Source of the DNA: Vicinamibacteria bacterium
GTDB lineage: Bacteria; Acidobacteriota; Vicinamibacteria; Vicinamibacterales; UBA8438
Assembly: GCA_022820825.1 (NCBI GenBank)
Contig: JAJEEU010000067.1
Coordinates: 1-64,000, forward strand
Direction of reading: 5' to 3'
DNA: 64,000 nucleotides
Both the position numbers and the translations under genes were made by a program. Under the pieces are notes generated by a model. It saw only the letters and a list, made by a program, of their open reading frames with translations. It was not told the origin of the DNA and did not search any database. Shown piece by piece: positions 38,503 to 47,734 of the stretch (the first letter of the stretch is position 1; each line of letters opens with the position of its first letter).

Positions 38503-40140
38503 GTGAACAAGAGGTGTATCTGGACAGCGTTGCTGCTGTTGACGGGATCCGCGGCGGGCGCCGGCGCCCAACCACGGGGTATCGACATGGCGCGGCTCAT
38601 GGAGAAGGCCGCAACCGCCGCCCTGCCGGCGCAAGCAGGCCGGGTATTCGATCTGACGGTTGACGGGGCGATCGAGCGCGCGCTGGACCGCAACCTCGAC
38701 ATCGCCGTCCAACGGGTCAACCCGCAGCTCCAGGACCTCACGATCGCCGAGTCACGGTCCGCCTTCCTGCCGAGCGTGAGCTCCAACGTCGACATCGGCC
38801 GCAGCATGAGCCCGTCGCGGTCGCAGCTCGACGGCGCGGGCCGGCTGAGCCGCCACACCGTGGAAACCGAGAGCGGGAACGCCGGATTCGGACTGGAGCA
38901 GGCCCTCGGCTGGGCCGGCGGCCGCTACACGCTCGACTGGACGAACGCGCGTACCGCAACGAACAACGTCTTCTTCAGCTTCAATCCAAGCCTCTCGAGC
39001 AACGTTGCGCTGTCGTACACGCAGCCCATTCTCCGTGGACGCAGCATCGATCCGCAGCGGCGTCAACTGCTGGTCAGCCAGTTGAACAGGGACATCTCCG
39101 ACGTGGACCTCCGCGAGACGATCGCGAACACGCTGGCCGATGTTCGCCGTGCGTACTGGGACCTCGTCTACGCGAGGGCAAGCGTGGACGTCCAGCGCCA
39201 GGCCCTGGAGCTGGCGGAGCAACTCGTTCGCGAGAACCGCATTCGCGTCGAGGTCGGCACGCTGGCGCCGATCGAGGTGGTGCAGGCCCGCTCGGAAGCG
39301 GCCGCCCGCCGCCAGTCGCTGGCCGAGGCCCGGCAGCAGATGCGTACCGCCGAGCTCGCGCTGAAGCAGTTGATCGTGTCGGGAACGGACGACGAGCTGT
39401 GGAGCGCCGACATCAACACGGTCGACCAGCCGCTGCTGGATCAGGCGCCGATCGACGTCGACACCGCGATCCGGACGGCGCTCGACGCGCGCACCGACAT
39501 CGAGCGCTCGCGGCGCCAGCAGGACATCAACACGGTAACGCTGCGGAATCTGGCCAACGCCACCCTGCCGGCGCTGGACCTCGTCGGCTCGTTCCGCCTG
39601 CAGGGACAGGGCGGCACGCAGTTGATCAGCGGCGCGCTCGGGGGGCCCGCCCTCATTACCGTGCCAGGCGGGTACGGCGACGCGCTGGCGCACATCGCGC
39701 AACTGGAGTATCCGGTCTGGAACGTGCAACTGCAGCTCAGCTATCCGCTGGGCCACAGCGCCCAGAAGGCGGCCCACGCGCGGGCGCGGCTGCAGGTGCA
39801 GCAGACCCGCGCGCAGATCGAGCAGATCGAGCTGCAGATCGCGGCCGAGGTGACCAACGCGGCGCTCCAGATCGAGAGCATCCGGGAACGCATCGACGCC
39901 GCGCGCGTGGCGCGCGAGCTGGCGGAGGAGCAACTGGCCGCCGAGGAGAGCAAGTTCGATGTCGGCACGTCGACGAACTTCTTCGTCGTGCAGGCGCAGC
40001 GCGATCTCGCGACCGCGCGGGACACCGAGCTGCGGTCCATCCTCGACTACCAGAACGCCGTCATCGAGTTCGAGCGCGTGCAGCAGACGTCGCTGTCGCG
40101 CGCGGGCATCTCGATCGTCGGCGGGGGGATAGCACCATGA
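38503..40140 (+). CDS. TolC-family outer-membrane efflux protein
   Basis: 545 residues. Signal peptide VNKRCIWTALLLLTGSAAGAGAQ, then two outer-membrane efflux repeats with long coiled coils: the first around LTVDGAIERALDRNLDIAVQRVNPQ and DLVYARASVDVQRQALELAEQLVREN, the second around IDVDTAIRTALDARTDIERSRRQQ and QVQQTRAQIEQIELQIAAEVTNAAL. The repeat motif FDVGTSTNFFVVQAQRDL matches the family's tail. It forms a trimeric channel for the MacAB-like exporter encoded next; the MacA-like ATG overlaps its stop as ATGA. Confidence 0.92.
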   Translation: MNKRCIWTALLLLTGSAAGAGAQPRGIDMARLMEKAATAALPAQAGRVFDLTVDGAIERALDRNLDIAVQRVNPQLQDLTIAESRSAFLPSVSSNVDIGRSMSPSRSQLDGAGRLSRHTVETESGNAGFGLEQALGWAGGRYTLDWTNARTATNNVFFSFNPSLSSNVALSYTQPILRGRSIDPQRRQLLVSQLNRDISDVDLRETIANTLADVRRAYWDLVYARASVDVQRQALELAEQLVRENRIRVEVGTLAPIEVVQARSEAAARRQSLAEARQQMRTAELALKQLIVSGTDDELWSADINTVDQPLLDQAPIDVDTAIRTALDARTDIERSRRQQDINTVTLRNLANATLPALDLVGSFRLQGQGGTQLISGALGGPALITVPGGYGDALAHIAQLEYPVWNVQLQLSYPLGHSAQKAAHARARLQVQQTRAQIEQIELQIAAEVTNAALQIESIRERIDAARVARELAEEQLAAEESKFDVGTSTNFFVVQAQRDLATARDTELRSILDYQNAVIEFERVQQTSLSRAGISIVGGGIAP

Positions 40141-41618
40141 AATACCTGCTGCTGGTGCTGGTGCTGGGCGGGGCGGGCGCCTGGTGGTACTACGGGTCGG
40201 AGGCGCCCGAGTTCGTGCCTGAAATCCGTACCGTCGAGATGACGCGCGGCGACATCGTCGAGTCGGTCTCCGCGACGGGGTCGCTCGAAGCGGTGACCAC
40301 GGTCCAGATCGGCAGCCAGGTATCCGGCATCATCCAGGAGCTGCGCGCCGACTACAACGCGATCGTGCGCGAGGGCGACGTCATCGCACGCCTGGATCCT
40401 TCCCTGTTCGAGACGCAGATAGAACAGGCCCGGGCCAACCTGCTCCGCGCCGAGGCGGACGTCGAGCGCCTGCGCGTGGCGGTGGACGATGCGCACGCGC
40501 AGCACGCGCGCTCGGTGGAGCTTGCGGCGCAGGAGCTGATCTCGCAGACGGAGCTCGAGACGGCCGAGGTCAACGTGCGCTCGGCGGCGGCGCAGCTCCG
40601 TTCGGCCGAGGCGCAGGTCATCCAGGCCCGCGCATCGCTGAACCAGAACGAGGTCAACCTGGAGCACACGGTGATCCGCGCGCCGATCGACGGCATCGTC
40701 ATCTCCCGCCTCGTGGACGTGGGCCAGACCGTGGCGGCCAGCCTCCAGGCGCCCGAGCTGTTCGTCATCGCGGCCGACCTCACGAAGATGCGGGTGATCG
40801 CCAACGTCGACGAATCCGACGTCGGCCGCATCCGGCCGCAACAGCCGGTGAGCTTCGTGGTCGACGCCTACCCGGACGAAACGTTCGGCGGCGCGGTGTC
40901 CCAGATCCGGCTCGAACCGATCGTGCAGCAGAACGTCGTTACCTATTCCACCGTCATCGACGCGCCCAACCCCGACCTGAAGCTGAAGCCGGGCATGACG
41001 GCAACGGCGACCATCGAGATCGCCAGGCGCGACGACGTGGTGCGCATACCCAACGCCGCGTTGCGCTTCCGGCCGGCCGCGGAAACGTTCATGGCGCTGA
41101 ACCAGGCGGCGCCGGATCTTCCGCCGCTGACCGGAGCCGCGCCCCCCGATCCCGAACGCTTGCGCCGCTTCCGCGAACGCATGCAGCAGATGTCGCCCGA
41201 GGAGCGCGAGCGGTTCCGCGAGCGCAGGCGCGGCGGCCGCGGACGCGCCGCAACGGGGACGCGCGCGCCGCCGGCGAACGCCGCGGCAGACGCGGCCGTG
41301 CCGGCCGTTGCGCGCGGCGCAACTACCATCGACGCGCTGTTCGGCCCGCTGCCGCAGCCCCATTCCACCGCGCGCGTATGGCTGCTGGAGCAGGGACGGC
41401 TGTTTCCGGTGGACGTCACGCTCGGCCTCACAGACGGCACGTCCACGGAGCTCGTCCAGGGCGGCGCGGCCGTGGGCGACGAGGACTCTGGCGCGGCCCT
41501 CGCGGCCGGCACCGCGCTGGTCAGTTTCGTCTCGACGCCGGAGGCCGGCGCCGCGACGCGCGGCGCGGCCACTTCCCCGCTCATGCCGCGCTTCGGACCG
41601 CCCGGCCGGCGGCGGTAG
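40137..41618 (+). CDS. periplasmic adaptor (MacA/HlyD family)
   Basis: 493 residues. One N-terminal membrane anchor ([17 protein letters not shown]), then a barrel-hybrid start ([35 protein letters not shown]), a lipoyl/coiled-coil hairpin ([19 protein letters not shown] to [44 protein letters not shown], in pieces) and a beta-barrel domain. Near residues 335-365 is an Arg/Glu-rich insert ([25 protein letters not shown] split), which is not part of the ordinary fold. It links the inner-membrane MacB permease to the TolC protein. The ATPase gene starts 17 bases later. Confidence 0.9.
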   Translation: MKYLLLVLVLGGAGAWWYYGSEAPEFVPEIRTVEMTRGDIVESVSATGSLEAVTTVQIGSQVSGIIQELRADYNAIVREGDVIARLDPSLFETQIEQARANLLRAEADVERLRVAVDDAHAQHARSVELAAQELISQTELETAEVNVRSAAAQLRSAEAQVIQARASLNQNEVNLEHTVIRAPIDGIVISRLVDVGQTVAASLQAPELFVIAADLTKMRVIANVDESDVGRIRPQQPVSFVVDAYPDETFGGAVSQIRLEPIVQQNVVTYSTVIDAPNPDLKLKPGMTATATIEIARRDDVVRIPNAALRFRPAAETFMALNQAAPDLPPLTGAAPPDPERLRRFRERMQQMSPEERERFRERRRGGRGRAATGTRAPPANAAADAAVPAVARGATTIDALFGPLPQPHSTARVWLLEQGRLFPVDVTLGLTDGTSTELVQGGAAVGDEDSGAALAAGTALVSFVSTPEAGAATRGAATSPLMPRFGPPGRRR

Positions 41619-41635
41619 CGGGCCGGAAGACAGAG

Positions 41636-42217
41636 ATGCCGGTCATTGCCGTCCGCGATCTCGCCAAGACGTACTCCACGGGCGCTGTCGAGGTGCGCGC
41701 CGTGCGGGGCGTGAACCTGGACATCGAGGCCGGCGAGTTCGTGGCGGTCGTCGGCCCCTCCGGTTCCGGCAAGTCGACGTTCATGCACATTCTGGGCTGC
41801 CTCGACCGCCCTACGCGCGGCTCGTACGAGCTGGAGGGCCGCGATGTCTCGCGGCTGACGCGCGACCAGCTCGCGGACATCCGCAACACCAAGATCGGAT
41901 TCGTGTTCCAGGGCTTCAACCTGCTGGCGCGCACCTCGGCGCTCGAGAACGTCGAGCTGCCGCTGCTGTACCGCGGGCCGAGCGTGCGCGGCGCGGAGCG
42001 GCGCCGGCGGGCGCTCGCCATGCTGGACGCAGTGGGTCTGGCCGACCGCGTGGACCACATGCCGAACCAACTGTCCGGCGGGCAGCAGCAACGCGTGGCG
42101 ATCGCCCGCGCGCTCGTCAACGATCCGGCGATCCTGCTGGCGGACGAACCGACGGGCAACCTGGATTCGACGACGAGCCGCGAAGTGCTGGACCTGTTCC
42201 GCCAGTTGAACGCCTAG
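41636..42217 (+). CDS. MacB-type ABC ATPase, cut by an in-frame TAG
   Basis: 193 residues before a TAG at 42215-42217. It has Walker [10 protein letters not shown] near residue 41, the Q-loop FQGFN, the ABC signature [16 protein letters not shown], and Walker [14 protein letters not shown]. The next bases continue the same frame without a gap as RGITVILITHDHEIAAHGNRI, exactly what follows in LolD/MacB ATPases, ending at TGA 42371-42373 and overlapping the permease start. The codon that should be Glu, Lys or Gln is TAG. The truncated product lacks the H-loop His needed for ATP hydrolysis. It could be a recent mutation, a sequencing error, or read-through; TAG is a normal stop elsewhere here (groES, purC, ftcD). 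Confidence 0.85.
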   Translation: MPVIAVRDLAKTYSTGAVEVRAVRGVNLDIEAGEFVAVVGPSGSGKSTFMHILGCLDRPTRGSYELEGRDVSRLTRDQLADIRNTKIGFVFQGFNLLARTSALENVELPLLYRGPSVRGAERRRRALAMLDAVGLADRVDHMPNQLSGGQQQRVAIARALVNDPAILLADEPTGNLDSTTSREVLDLFRQLNA

Positions 42218-42373
42218 CGCGGCATCACCGTGATACTGATCACCCACGACCACGAGATCGCCGCCCACGGCAACCGCATCGTCCAGTTCCACGACGGCCT
42301 CGTCGTGCGCGACGAGACGAGCGCGGGCGAGCGCGTGACCGGCGCCGCGCCGGCCGCCGAGGTGCTGCAATGA
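42218..42373 (+). pseudogene. severed C-terminal part of the ABC ATPase
   Basis: Fifty-one codons in the same frame as the ATPase gene, after its TAG. They encode TVILITHDHEIAAHGNRI with the H-loop His and the final segment VQFHDGLVVRDETSAGERV, ending EVLQ. There is no frameshift and no start codon of its own at the expected place, so it reads as the missing end of the upstream gene. If the TAG is suppressed or is an error, the full protein is 245 residues. Confidence 0.75.
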
Positions 42374-43596
42374 CTTTGCTCGTCACGATCCGCGTTGCGC
42401 TGAAAGCGTTGGGACGCAACAAGCTCCGCACGGCCCTGACCATGCTCGGCATGATCATCGGCGTCGCGGCCGTCATCACCATGGTGGCGCTCGGGCGCGG
42501 TGCGCAGCAGGAAATCGAAACCCAGATACAGTCCGCCGGCACGAACCTGATCCGCGTGCGGGCCGGCAACTTCCGCCGCGGCGGCGTCAGCATGGGCGTC
42601 GGCGGCGCGCCGACGTTGACGGTGGAGGACGTCGAGGCCATCCGCCGCGAGGTGCCGGGCGCGCGCTATCTCGCGGCGGGCGTCAGCACCCGCGACCAGG
42701 TGATCGCCGCGAACCGGAACTGGAACACCCAGATCGAGGGCACCGACGTCGAGCTGCCGCTCATCCGCATCTGGGACGTCGAGACGGGTGTGTTCTTCAA
42801 CCCGTCCCATGTCAGGAGCGCCGCCAAGGTCGCCGTGCTCGGATCCGTGGTCCGCGACAACCTGTTCGGCGAAGGCGCCGACCCGGTCGGCGAGCGGATC
42901 AGGATCAGGAATCAGTCGTTCCAGGTGCTCGGCGTGATGGCCCCCAAGGGGACCGGCGGTTTCGGCCAGGACCAGGACGACACGATCTTCGTGCCGTACA
43001 CGACGGTGCAGAAGAAGCTGCGCGGGCGGGACGGCACCAACATCTCGGGCATCACCATCTCCGCGGACTCTCCGGACAACGTCAACCCCGTCGCGGACGA
43101 GATCACGGCGGTCCTGCGGGCGCAGCACGGGATTCCGCCCGGCGAGCCGGACGACTTCATGGTGCGCACGCAGACCGACATCACGACCATGCGCTCGCAG
43201 ATGACCCAGACGATGACCGGACTGCTGGCCGGCATCGCCGGCGTGTCGCTGATCGTCGGCGGCATCGGCATCATGAACATCATGCTCGTCTCCGTCACGG
43301 AGCGCACCCGGGAGATCGGCCTGCGCATGGCGCTCGGCGCCAAGGGGCGGCACGTACTCTGGCAGTTCCTTGTCGAGGCGATCGTGCTCAGCCTGGTCGG
43401 CGGCGTCGTCGGCATCGGCCTCGGATTCGGCGTCTCGGAGAGTTTGACGCGCGTGCTGCTGTGGCCGACGGCGTTCCCCGCGGACGCGGTGGCGCTTGCC
43501 GTCGGCTTCGCCGCGGCAGTCGGCATATTCTTCGGCTTCTATCCCGCCCGGCAGGCGGCCCGCCTCGACCCGATCGATTCGCTGCGCTTCGAATGA
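42370..43596 (+). CDS. MacB-like ABC transporter permease
   Basis: 408 residues of the FtsX/MacB permease type. Layout: N-terminal membrane helix (LTMLGMIIGVAAVITMVALG), a large periplasmic MacB-PCD domain (about 45-280), then three helices beginning LLAGIAGVSLIVGGIGIMNIMLVSVTERTREIGLRMALGAKG (split here), with the conserved ERTREIGLRMALGA motif, and the C-terminal PARQAARLDPIDSLRFE. It completes an exporter with the adaptor and TolC protein upstream. Its ATG overlaps the stop of the ATPase's severed segment (ATGA). Confidence 0.92.
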   Translation: MTLLVTIRVALKALGRNKLRTALTMLGMIIGVAAVITMVALGRGAQQEIETQIQSAGTNLIRVRAGNFRRGGVSMGVGGAPTLTVEDVEAIRREVPGARYLAAGVSTRDQVIAANRNWNTQIEGTDVELPLIRIWDVETGVFFNPSHVRSAAKVAVLGSVVRDNLFGEGADPVGERIRIRNQSFQVLGVMAPKGTGGFGQDQDDTIFVPYTTVQKKLRGRDGTNISGITISADSPDNVNPVADEITAVLRAQHGIPPGEPDDFMVRTQTDITTMRSQMTQTMTGLLAGIAGVSLIVGGIGIMNIMLVSVTERTREIGLRMALGAKGRHVLWQFLVEAIVLSLVGGVVGIGLGFGVSESLTRVLLWPTAFPADAVALAVGFAAAVGIFFGFYPARQAARLDPIDSLRFE

Positions 43597-43605
43597 CGGC
43601 GCCGT

Positions 43606-44100
43606 TCAGGAAACGAGACGCGCCAGCAGGGCCTGCACGGTCAGCCCGGTCACGGGGTCCGTCAGGTCGGGTGCGACCGCGGCCAGCGGCTCCAGCACGA
43701 ACCGGCGCTCGCGGAAGCGCGGGTGCGGGACAGTCAGGCCGGGCGCCGACACGACGAGATCGCCGGCCAGAATCAGATCGAGATCCAACGTGCGCGGCGC
43801 GCCGTCATAAGGCCGGGCGCGGCCGCGCGCAGCCTCTATTTCCTGCAGCCGCGCCAGCAGGTCACGGGGCCCTCGCGGCGACCAGCCGACCGCCACGCCG
43901 TTCAGATAGCGCGGCTGTCCGGCGGCGGCGGGACCGTGCGGCGGGGTGTCGATGAAATCGGAAACCAGGATCCCGTCAAGGATCGGCCGCAGCCGCTCCG
44001 CGGCGAACTCGAGATGGTTCCGCCGCGGCCCGAGGTTGCTGCCGAGCGCGACGGCTATCCGGCGCGGGCGCGCCGCGTGGCCGTCGCCCCCGGGCGTCAC
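43606..44100 (-). CDS. folK: HPPK: 6-hydroxymethyl-dihydropterin pyrophosphokinase
   Basis: 164-residue FolK, which activates the pterin for folate synthesis with ATP. Conserved: VALGSNLGPRRNHLEFA, PRYLNGVAVGWS, the signature ARPYDGAPRTLDLDLILAGD and VPHPRFRERRFVLEPLA. The start overlaps the dksA-like stop by four bases. It ends nine bases from the converging MacB-like permease gene. Confidence 0.93.
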   Translation of the reverse strand: MTPGGDGHAARPRRIAVALGSNLGPRRNHLEFAAERLRPILDGILVSDFIDTPPHGPAAAGQPRYLNGVAVGWSPRGPRDLLARLQEIEAARGRARPYDGAPRTLDLDLILAGDLVVSAPGLTVPHPRFRERRFVLEPLAAVAPDLTDPVTGLTVQALLARLVS

Positions 44101-44435
44101 CGCTGCTGCTGCTTCTGCTTGCAGGTGATGCAGACGCGCGTCCAGGGAATGGCGCTCAGCCGGGCCGGGGCGATCATCTCGCCGCAGTCCCGGCAGACGC
44201 CGTACGTGCCGGCCTGCATGCGCTGCAGCGCTTCCTCGATGGCCTGGAGGATCTTCGCGTCGGTCTGCTTGACCTTGAGCTGGATGTGAACTTCGTTCGT
44301 GCCGTCCGCCTGATCGGCGAGGTCTCCCTGGCGGGTGTTGTTGTCCATCGACGCGCGCAATGGACCCCCGCCGCCGTCGGACAGAATCTCGTCACGCTTG
44401 CTGAGCAGCTGATCGCGATAGCGCGCCACGTCCAT
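44097..44435 (-). CDS. DksA/TraR-family zinc-finger regulator
   Basis: 112 residues. N-terminal coiled coil (YRDQLLSKRDEILSDGG, VKQTDAKILQAIEEALQRMQAG) and a C-terminal C4 zinc finger CRDC-x17-CITC. DksA-type proteins bind the RNA polymerase secondary channel and work with ppGpp. The central tip motif of E. coli DksA (Asp-x-x-Asp-x-Ala) appears here as DLADQADGTNE, so function at polymerase is plausible. ATG 44435 (MDVARYR) is favoured by GGGAGA upstream; an ATG at 44462 is an alternative. Confidence 0.88.
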   Translation of the reverse strand: MDVARYRDQLLSKRDEILSDGGGGPLRASMDNNTRQGDLADQADGTNEVHIQLKVKQTDAKILQAIEEALQRMQAGTYGVCRDCGEMIAPARLSAIPWTRVCITCKQKQQQR

Positions 44436-44476
44436 CTCTTCTCTCCCGTCTGCGATCGGCACCCCCGAAAACCGCG

Positions 44477-44485
44477 ATCATAGCA
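44477..44485 (-). promoter_or_regulatory. extended -10 promoter of dksA-like/folK
   Basis: On the minus strand TGCTATGAT (44485-44477), an extended -10 box, lying 42 bases before the dksA-like ATG. No clear -35. It sits in the short gap after the converging-direction end of the ABC permease gene. Confidence 0.55.
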
Positions 44486-44504
44486 CGCGCATCGGAGGCG
44501 GGGA

Positions 44505-47048
44505 CTACTCCGCGCGCAGCGTCGCCAGCGGCTTGCGGCGCAGCACGTCGAGGCTCGCCACGACCCCGGTAGCGCCGACGGCCGCAGCCGTCACGGCCAT
44601 CCCGATCACGTTCGTCAGCAGCGACGGAAACCAGGTGATCTCCAGCACCTGCCGCGCCAGCGCCCAGGTGAGCACCAGGGCCCCGGCGGATCCGACCGTG
44701 CCCGCCAGCAGTCCCAGGACGCCGTACTCCAGCGCCAGCATGGCGGCCAGCATCCGCGTGTTGCCTCCCAGCACCCGCAGCACGGCCGCGTCGTGCACCC
44801 GCTGAAACTTCGTCATCGCCACCGATCCGATCAGGATCAGGGCGCCGCTGAACAACGCGACGGCGCCCACGACCGTGACGGCGAGCGTGACGTAGCCGAG
44901 CACGCGCCGGATCGTTTCAATCACCGTCAACCCGTCGATTACCGATACGTTCGGATACCGCTCCGCGGTGTCACGCTGCAGGCGCGCCCGCGCCTGCGGC
45001 TCGGCGGGCCCCTGCACGAACGCGACGTAGGTATGCGGGGCGCCGCCCAGCGATCCGGGACGGAACAGGAACATGAAGCCGCCGCTGCGGGTGTCGTCCC
45101 ACTGCACCGTCCGCACGCTCGTGACGCGCGCGCTGATCTCGCGGCCCAGGACGTCGAAGGTGACCAGGTCACCGAGCTCGATGCCCCGCTCGTCGCGCAG
45201 GTCCTCCTCGATCGACACCTCCGGCTCGCCCGCCGGCGAGCCGTCCCAGAACTGCCCCGCGACGACCCGTTCGTTCTCCGCCAGCTCGGCGCGCCAGGTA
45301 ACCGTGAACTCGCGGCCCAGATCGGCCCGCCGCGCGCCGCGCGGCGTGTCGAACGACACGTTGCGGCCCTCCAGGCGGGTGACGCGCGCGCGCAGCACCG
45401 GAATGAGCTGGGGCCGGCGGCCCGTGCTGGCCTCGAGCATGGCGCGCACGCCGTCCGCCTGGTCCTCCTGGATGTCGATCAGGAACATGTCGGGCGTGTC
45501 GTCGCTCAACTCGAGGGCGAAGTTGCCGAGCAGATTTGCCTGCGTCGCCTGGACCCCGATGATGAAGAAACTGCCGAGGCCGACCGCCAGCAGGATGACG
45601 CGCGTCTGGTTGCCGGGCCGGCTCAGATTCAGGACGGCGTGGCGCAGCGCGAACCAGCGCGAGGCCTCCAGCGGCGCGACGGCCCGCAGCAGCGCCCGGC
45701 CGACCAGGGCCAGCACGAACGTCACGCCGGCGAAACCGGCGACGACGTACAGGCCGACCTCCAGCGAGGCCGCCTGCCACGCCGACACCAGGACCAGCCC
45801 CAGCGCCGCGGCGGCGGTCACGACCACCTTGAGGCCGTCGACGCCCGCGGGCGCCCGCGCCGCTCCGTGCCGCAGCAGCAGCAGGGGCTTGGCGCGGCGC
45901 ACCTCCAGCAGCGGCACCAGCGCGAACAGCAGCGATACGAGCGTGCCGACGGCCAGCCCCTGGACGATCGCCGACCCGGTGAGCTCGGTGGAGACGGCGC
46001 CCAGTCCGGCCGCCGACGCCGTCTGCTCCACGAGCGACTCCGGGAGCCCGGCCAGCACGGCCAGCGCCAGCGCCACGCCCAGCGCGCTCCCGCTCAGCGC
46101 CAGCAGGGCGACCTGCGCCACGTACACGGCCAGCACACGTCCCGTCGTGGCGCCGAGACACTTCAGGATGGCGACGCTGCGCATCCGCTGCTGCACGAAC
46201 ACCCGCGTCACGCTCCAGACGCCGATGCCGCCGAGCACCACGATGACGAACCCGATCAGGCTCAGATAGCTCTCCGTCCGCTCGAGGTTGCGCTCGATCC
46301 GGTTGCCCGTGCGGCGGTACGACCCGACGCGCACGAAGGTCTCCTGCAGGTCGTTGCGAAGCTGCTCCACCAGCGGTTCGATGGCCGCCTCGTCGACCTG
46401 CAGCAGCATTTGCCGGGTCGCCCTGCTCGCGAAAGTCAGCAGCCCGGCCTCCTCCACCGCCGGGTACGCGACCAGCACGCGCGGGCCGAAGCTGAACGCG
46501 CCCAGGCTGCGCCCCGGCTCCGAGCGAATCACGTCGCGGATCTCGAAGGCGAGGTCACCGATGAGCAGCTCGTCACCCACCTGCAGGCCGAGCTGCGTGA
46601 GCAGCTCCGGACCGACCAGCGCGCCGTTGCCGCGCAGCAGGTCGAATGCATAGCCGCGTCCGCTGTCCAGCTCGAACCGGCCGTAGAACGGGAATCCGGG
46701 CTGTACGCCCCGCAGCTCGATCACCCTGGTGCGCGTGCTGCCGGCCTCCGGGAGCCTGGCCATGGTCACGATGTCCACCGTCTCGGTTCGCGGGAGCGGA
46801 GCGCTTCCGTCGGGACCGCGGGCCAGCACCGCGTCCAGCTCCTCCGGCCACGGCCGGTCGGTACGCAGCGAGACGTCTGCGGCCAGCAGCGACCGCGCCT
46901 CCGTCGCCAGCGCGGCGCGCACGTTCTGGGTCAGCGACCGCAGTGCGACGATGGCCGCGACGCCGACCGCCACGCAGAGGAAGAAGAACGCGAGCCGGCG
47001 CCACGACGCGCGCAACTCCCGGTACGCCATCGTGAATATGAAGCGCAT
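44505..47048 (-). CDS. ABC exporter permease, YbbP/FtsX type
   Basis: 847 residues with the double FtsX arrangement: an N-terminal helix (LAFFFLCVAVGVAAIVALRSL), a large periplasmic domain, a first group of helices near 260-400 (YLSLIGFVIVVLGGIGVWSVTR; RSVAILKCLGATTGRVLAVYVAQ), two helices near 440-480, a second periplasmic domain and a final FtsX group near 730-840 (LAVTVVGAVALFSGALILIGSVAM; AAVLRVLGGNTRMLAAMLALEY). This matches YbbP. Its substrate is unknown; the neighbouring esterase suggests lipid or fatty-acyl compounds. The ATPase gene lies directly upstream. Confidence 0.9.
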   Translation of the reverse strand: MRFIFTMAYRELRASWRRLAFFFLCVAVGVAAIVALRSLTQNVRAALATEARSLLAADVSLRTDRPWPEELDAVLARGPDGSAPLPRTETVDIVTMARLPEAGSTRTRVIELRGVQPGFPFYGRFELDSGRGYAFDLLRGNGALVGPELLTQLGLQVGDELLIGDLAFEIRDVIRSEPGRSLGAFSFGPRVLVAYPAVEEAGLLTFASRATRQMLLQVDEAAIEPLVEQLRNDLQETFVRVGSYRRTGNRIERNLERTESYLSLIGFVIVVLGGIGVWSVTRVFVQQRMRSVAILKCLGATTGRVLAVYVAQVALLALSGSALGVALALAVLAGLPESLVEQTASAAGLGAVSTELTGSAIVQGLAVGTLVSLLFALVPLLEVRRAKPLLLLRHGAARAPAGVDGLKVVVTAAAALGLVLVSAWQAASLEVGLYVVAGFAGVTFVLALVGRALLRAVAPLEASRWFALRHAVLNLSRPGNQTRVILLAVGLGSFFIIGVQATQANLLGNFALELSDDTPDMFLIDIQEDQADGVRAMLEASTGRRPQLIPVLRARVTRLEGRNVSFDTPRGARRADLGREFTVTWRAELAENERVVAGQFWDGSPAGEPEVSIEEDLRDERGIELGDLVTFDVLGREISARVTSVRTVQWDDTRSGGFMFLFRPGSLGGAPHTYVAFVQGPAEPQARARLQRDTAERYPNVSVIDGLTVIETIRRVLGYVTLAVTVVGAVALFSGALILIGSVAMTKFQRVHDAAVLRVLGGNTRMLAAMLALEYGVLGLLAGTVGSAGALVLTWALARQVLEITWFPSLLTNVIGMAVTAAAVGATGVVASLDVLRRKPLATLRAE

Positions 47049-47056
47049 GGAAGAGT

Positions 47057-47734
47057 TCAGACGGGCTGGGCGGCGGCCGCGGATGTCCGGCCGTCGCGCA
47101 TGGTCAGCACCGCGTCGGAGCGCGCCGTGATCTCGGCGTCGTGCGTCACCATGAGGATCGTCGTCTCGCGGCTGCGGTTGATGTCCATCAGCAGGTCGAC
47201 CACGTGGCGGCCGTTGGCCGAATCGAGGTTGCCGGTCGGCTCGTCCGCCAGCAGTATCGGCGGGGCATTGGCCAGCGCCCGCGCAATGGCGATGCGCTGC
47301 TGCTCGCCGCCCGACAACTGCGAAGGATAGTGATGGCCGCGGTCCGTCAGGTCGACGTCACGGAGCAGCGCGGCCGCCTTCCCGGCCGCGCGCGGCTCGC
47401 CGGCGATCTCGAGCGGCACGAGCACGTTCTCCAGCGCCGTCAGCGACGGAATCAGGTGGAAGAATTGAAAGACGAACCCGATCTTCTCGCCGCGCAGGCG
47501 TGCCAGCGCGTCCTCTTCGAGACCGGTGATCTCCACGCCGTCGACGACGATCTCGCCGCTCGACGGCGTGTCGAGGCCGGCGATCAGGCCGAGCAGGGTC
47601 GACTTCCCGCTGCCCGAGGGACCGACAATCGAGACGAACTGGCCGGACGCAACCGTGAGGTCGGTGGGATGGAGGATGGTGAGTGGCTGGCTGCCGCTGA
47701 GCACCGTCTTCGACACACCGCGAAGCTCGATCAT
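47057..47734 (-). CDS. ABC exporter ATP-binding protein, YbbA/LolD type
   Basis: 225 residues with intact motifs: Walker [20 protein letters not shown]-loop FQFFHLIPSLTALENV, signature LSGGEQQRIAIARALA, Walker [14 protein letters not shown], and H-loop MVTHDAEI. It drives the permease encoded eight bases downstream. ATG 47734 overlaps the esterase stop (ATGA). Compare the other LolD-type ATPase at 41636, which lacks its H-loop because of a TAG. Confidence 0.94.
   Translation of the reverse strand: MIELRGVSKTVLSGSQPLTILHPTDLTVASGQFVSIVGPSGSGKSTLLGLIAGLDTPSSGEIVVDGVEITGLEEDALARLRGEKIGFVFQFFHLIPSLTALENVLVPLEIAGEPRAAGKAAALLRDVDLTDRGHHYPSQLSGGEQQRIAIARALANAPPILLADEPTGNLDSANGRHVVDLLMDINRSRETTILMVTHDAEITARSDAVLTMRDGRTSAAAAQPV

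Noticed and set aside
42215..42217. Selenocysteine or pyrrolysine at the ATPase stop
   Set aside because: The codon is TAG, not TGA, and TAG ends several ordinary genes here, so neither recoding is supported.
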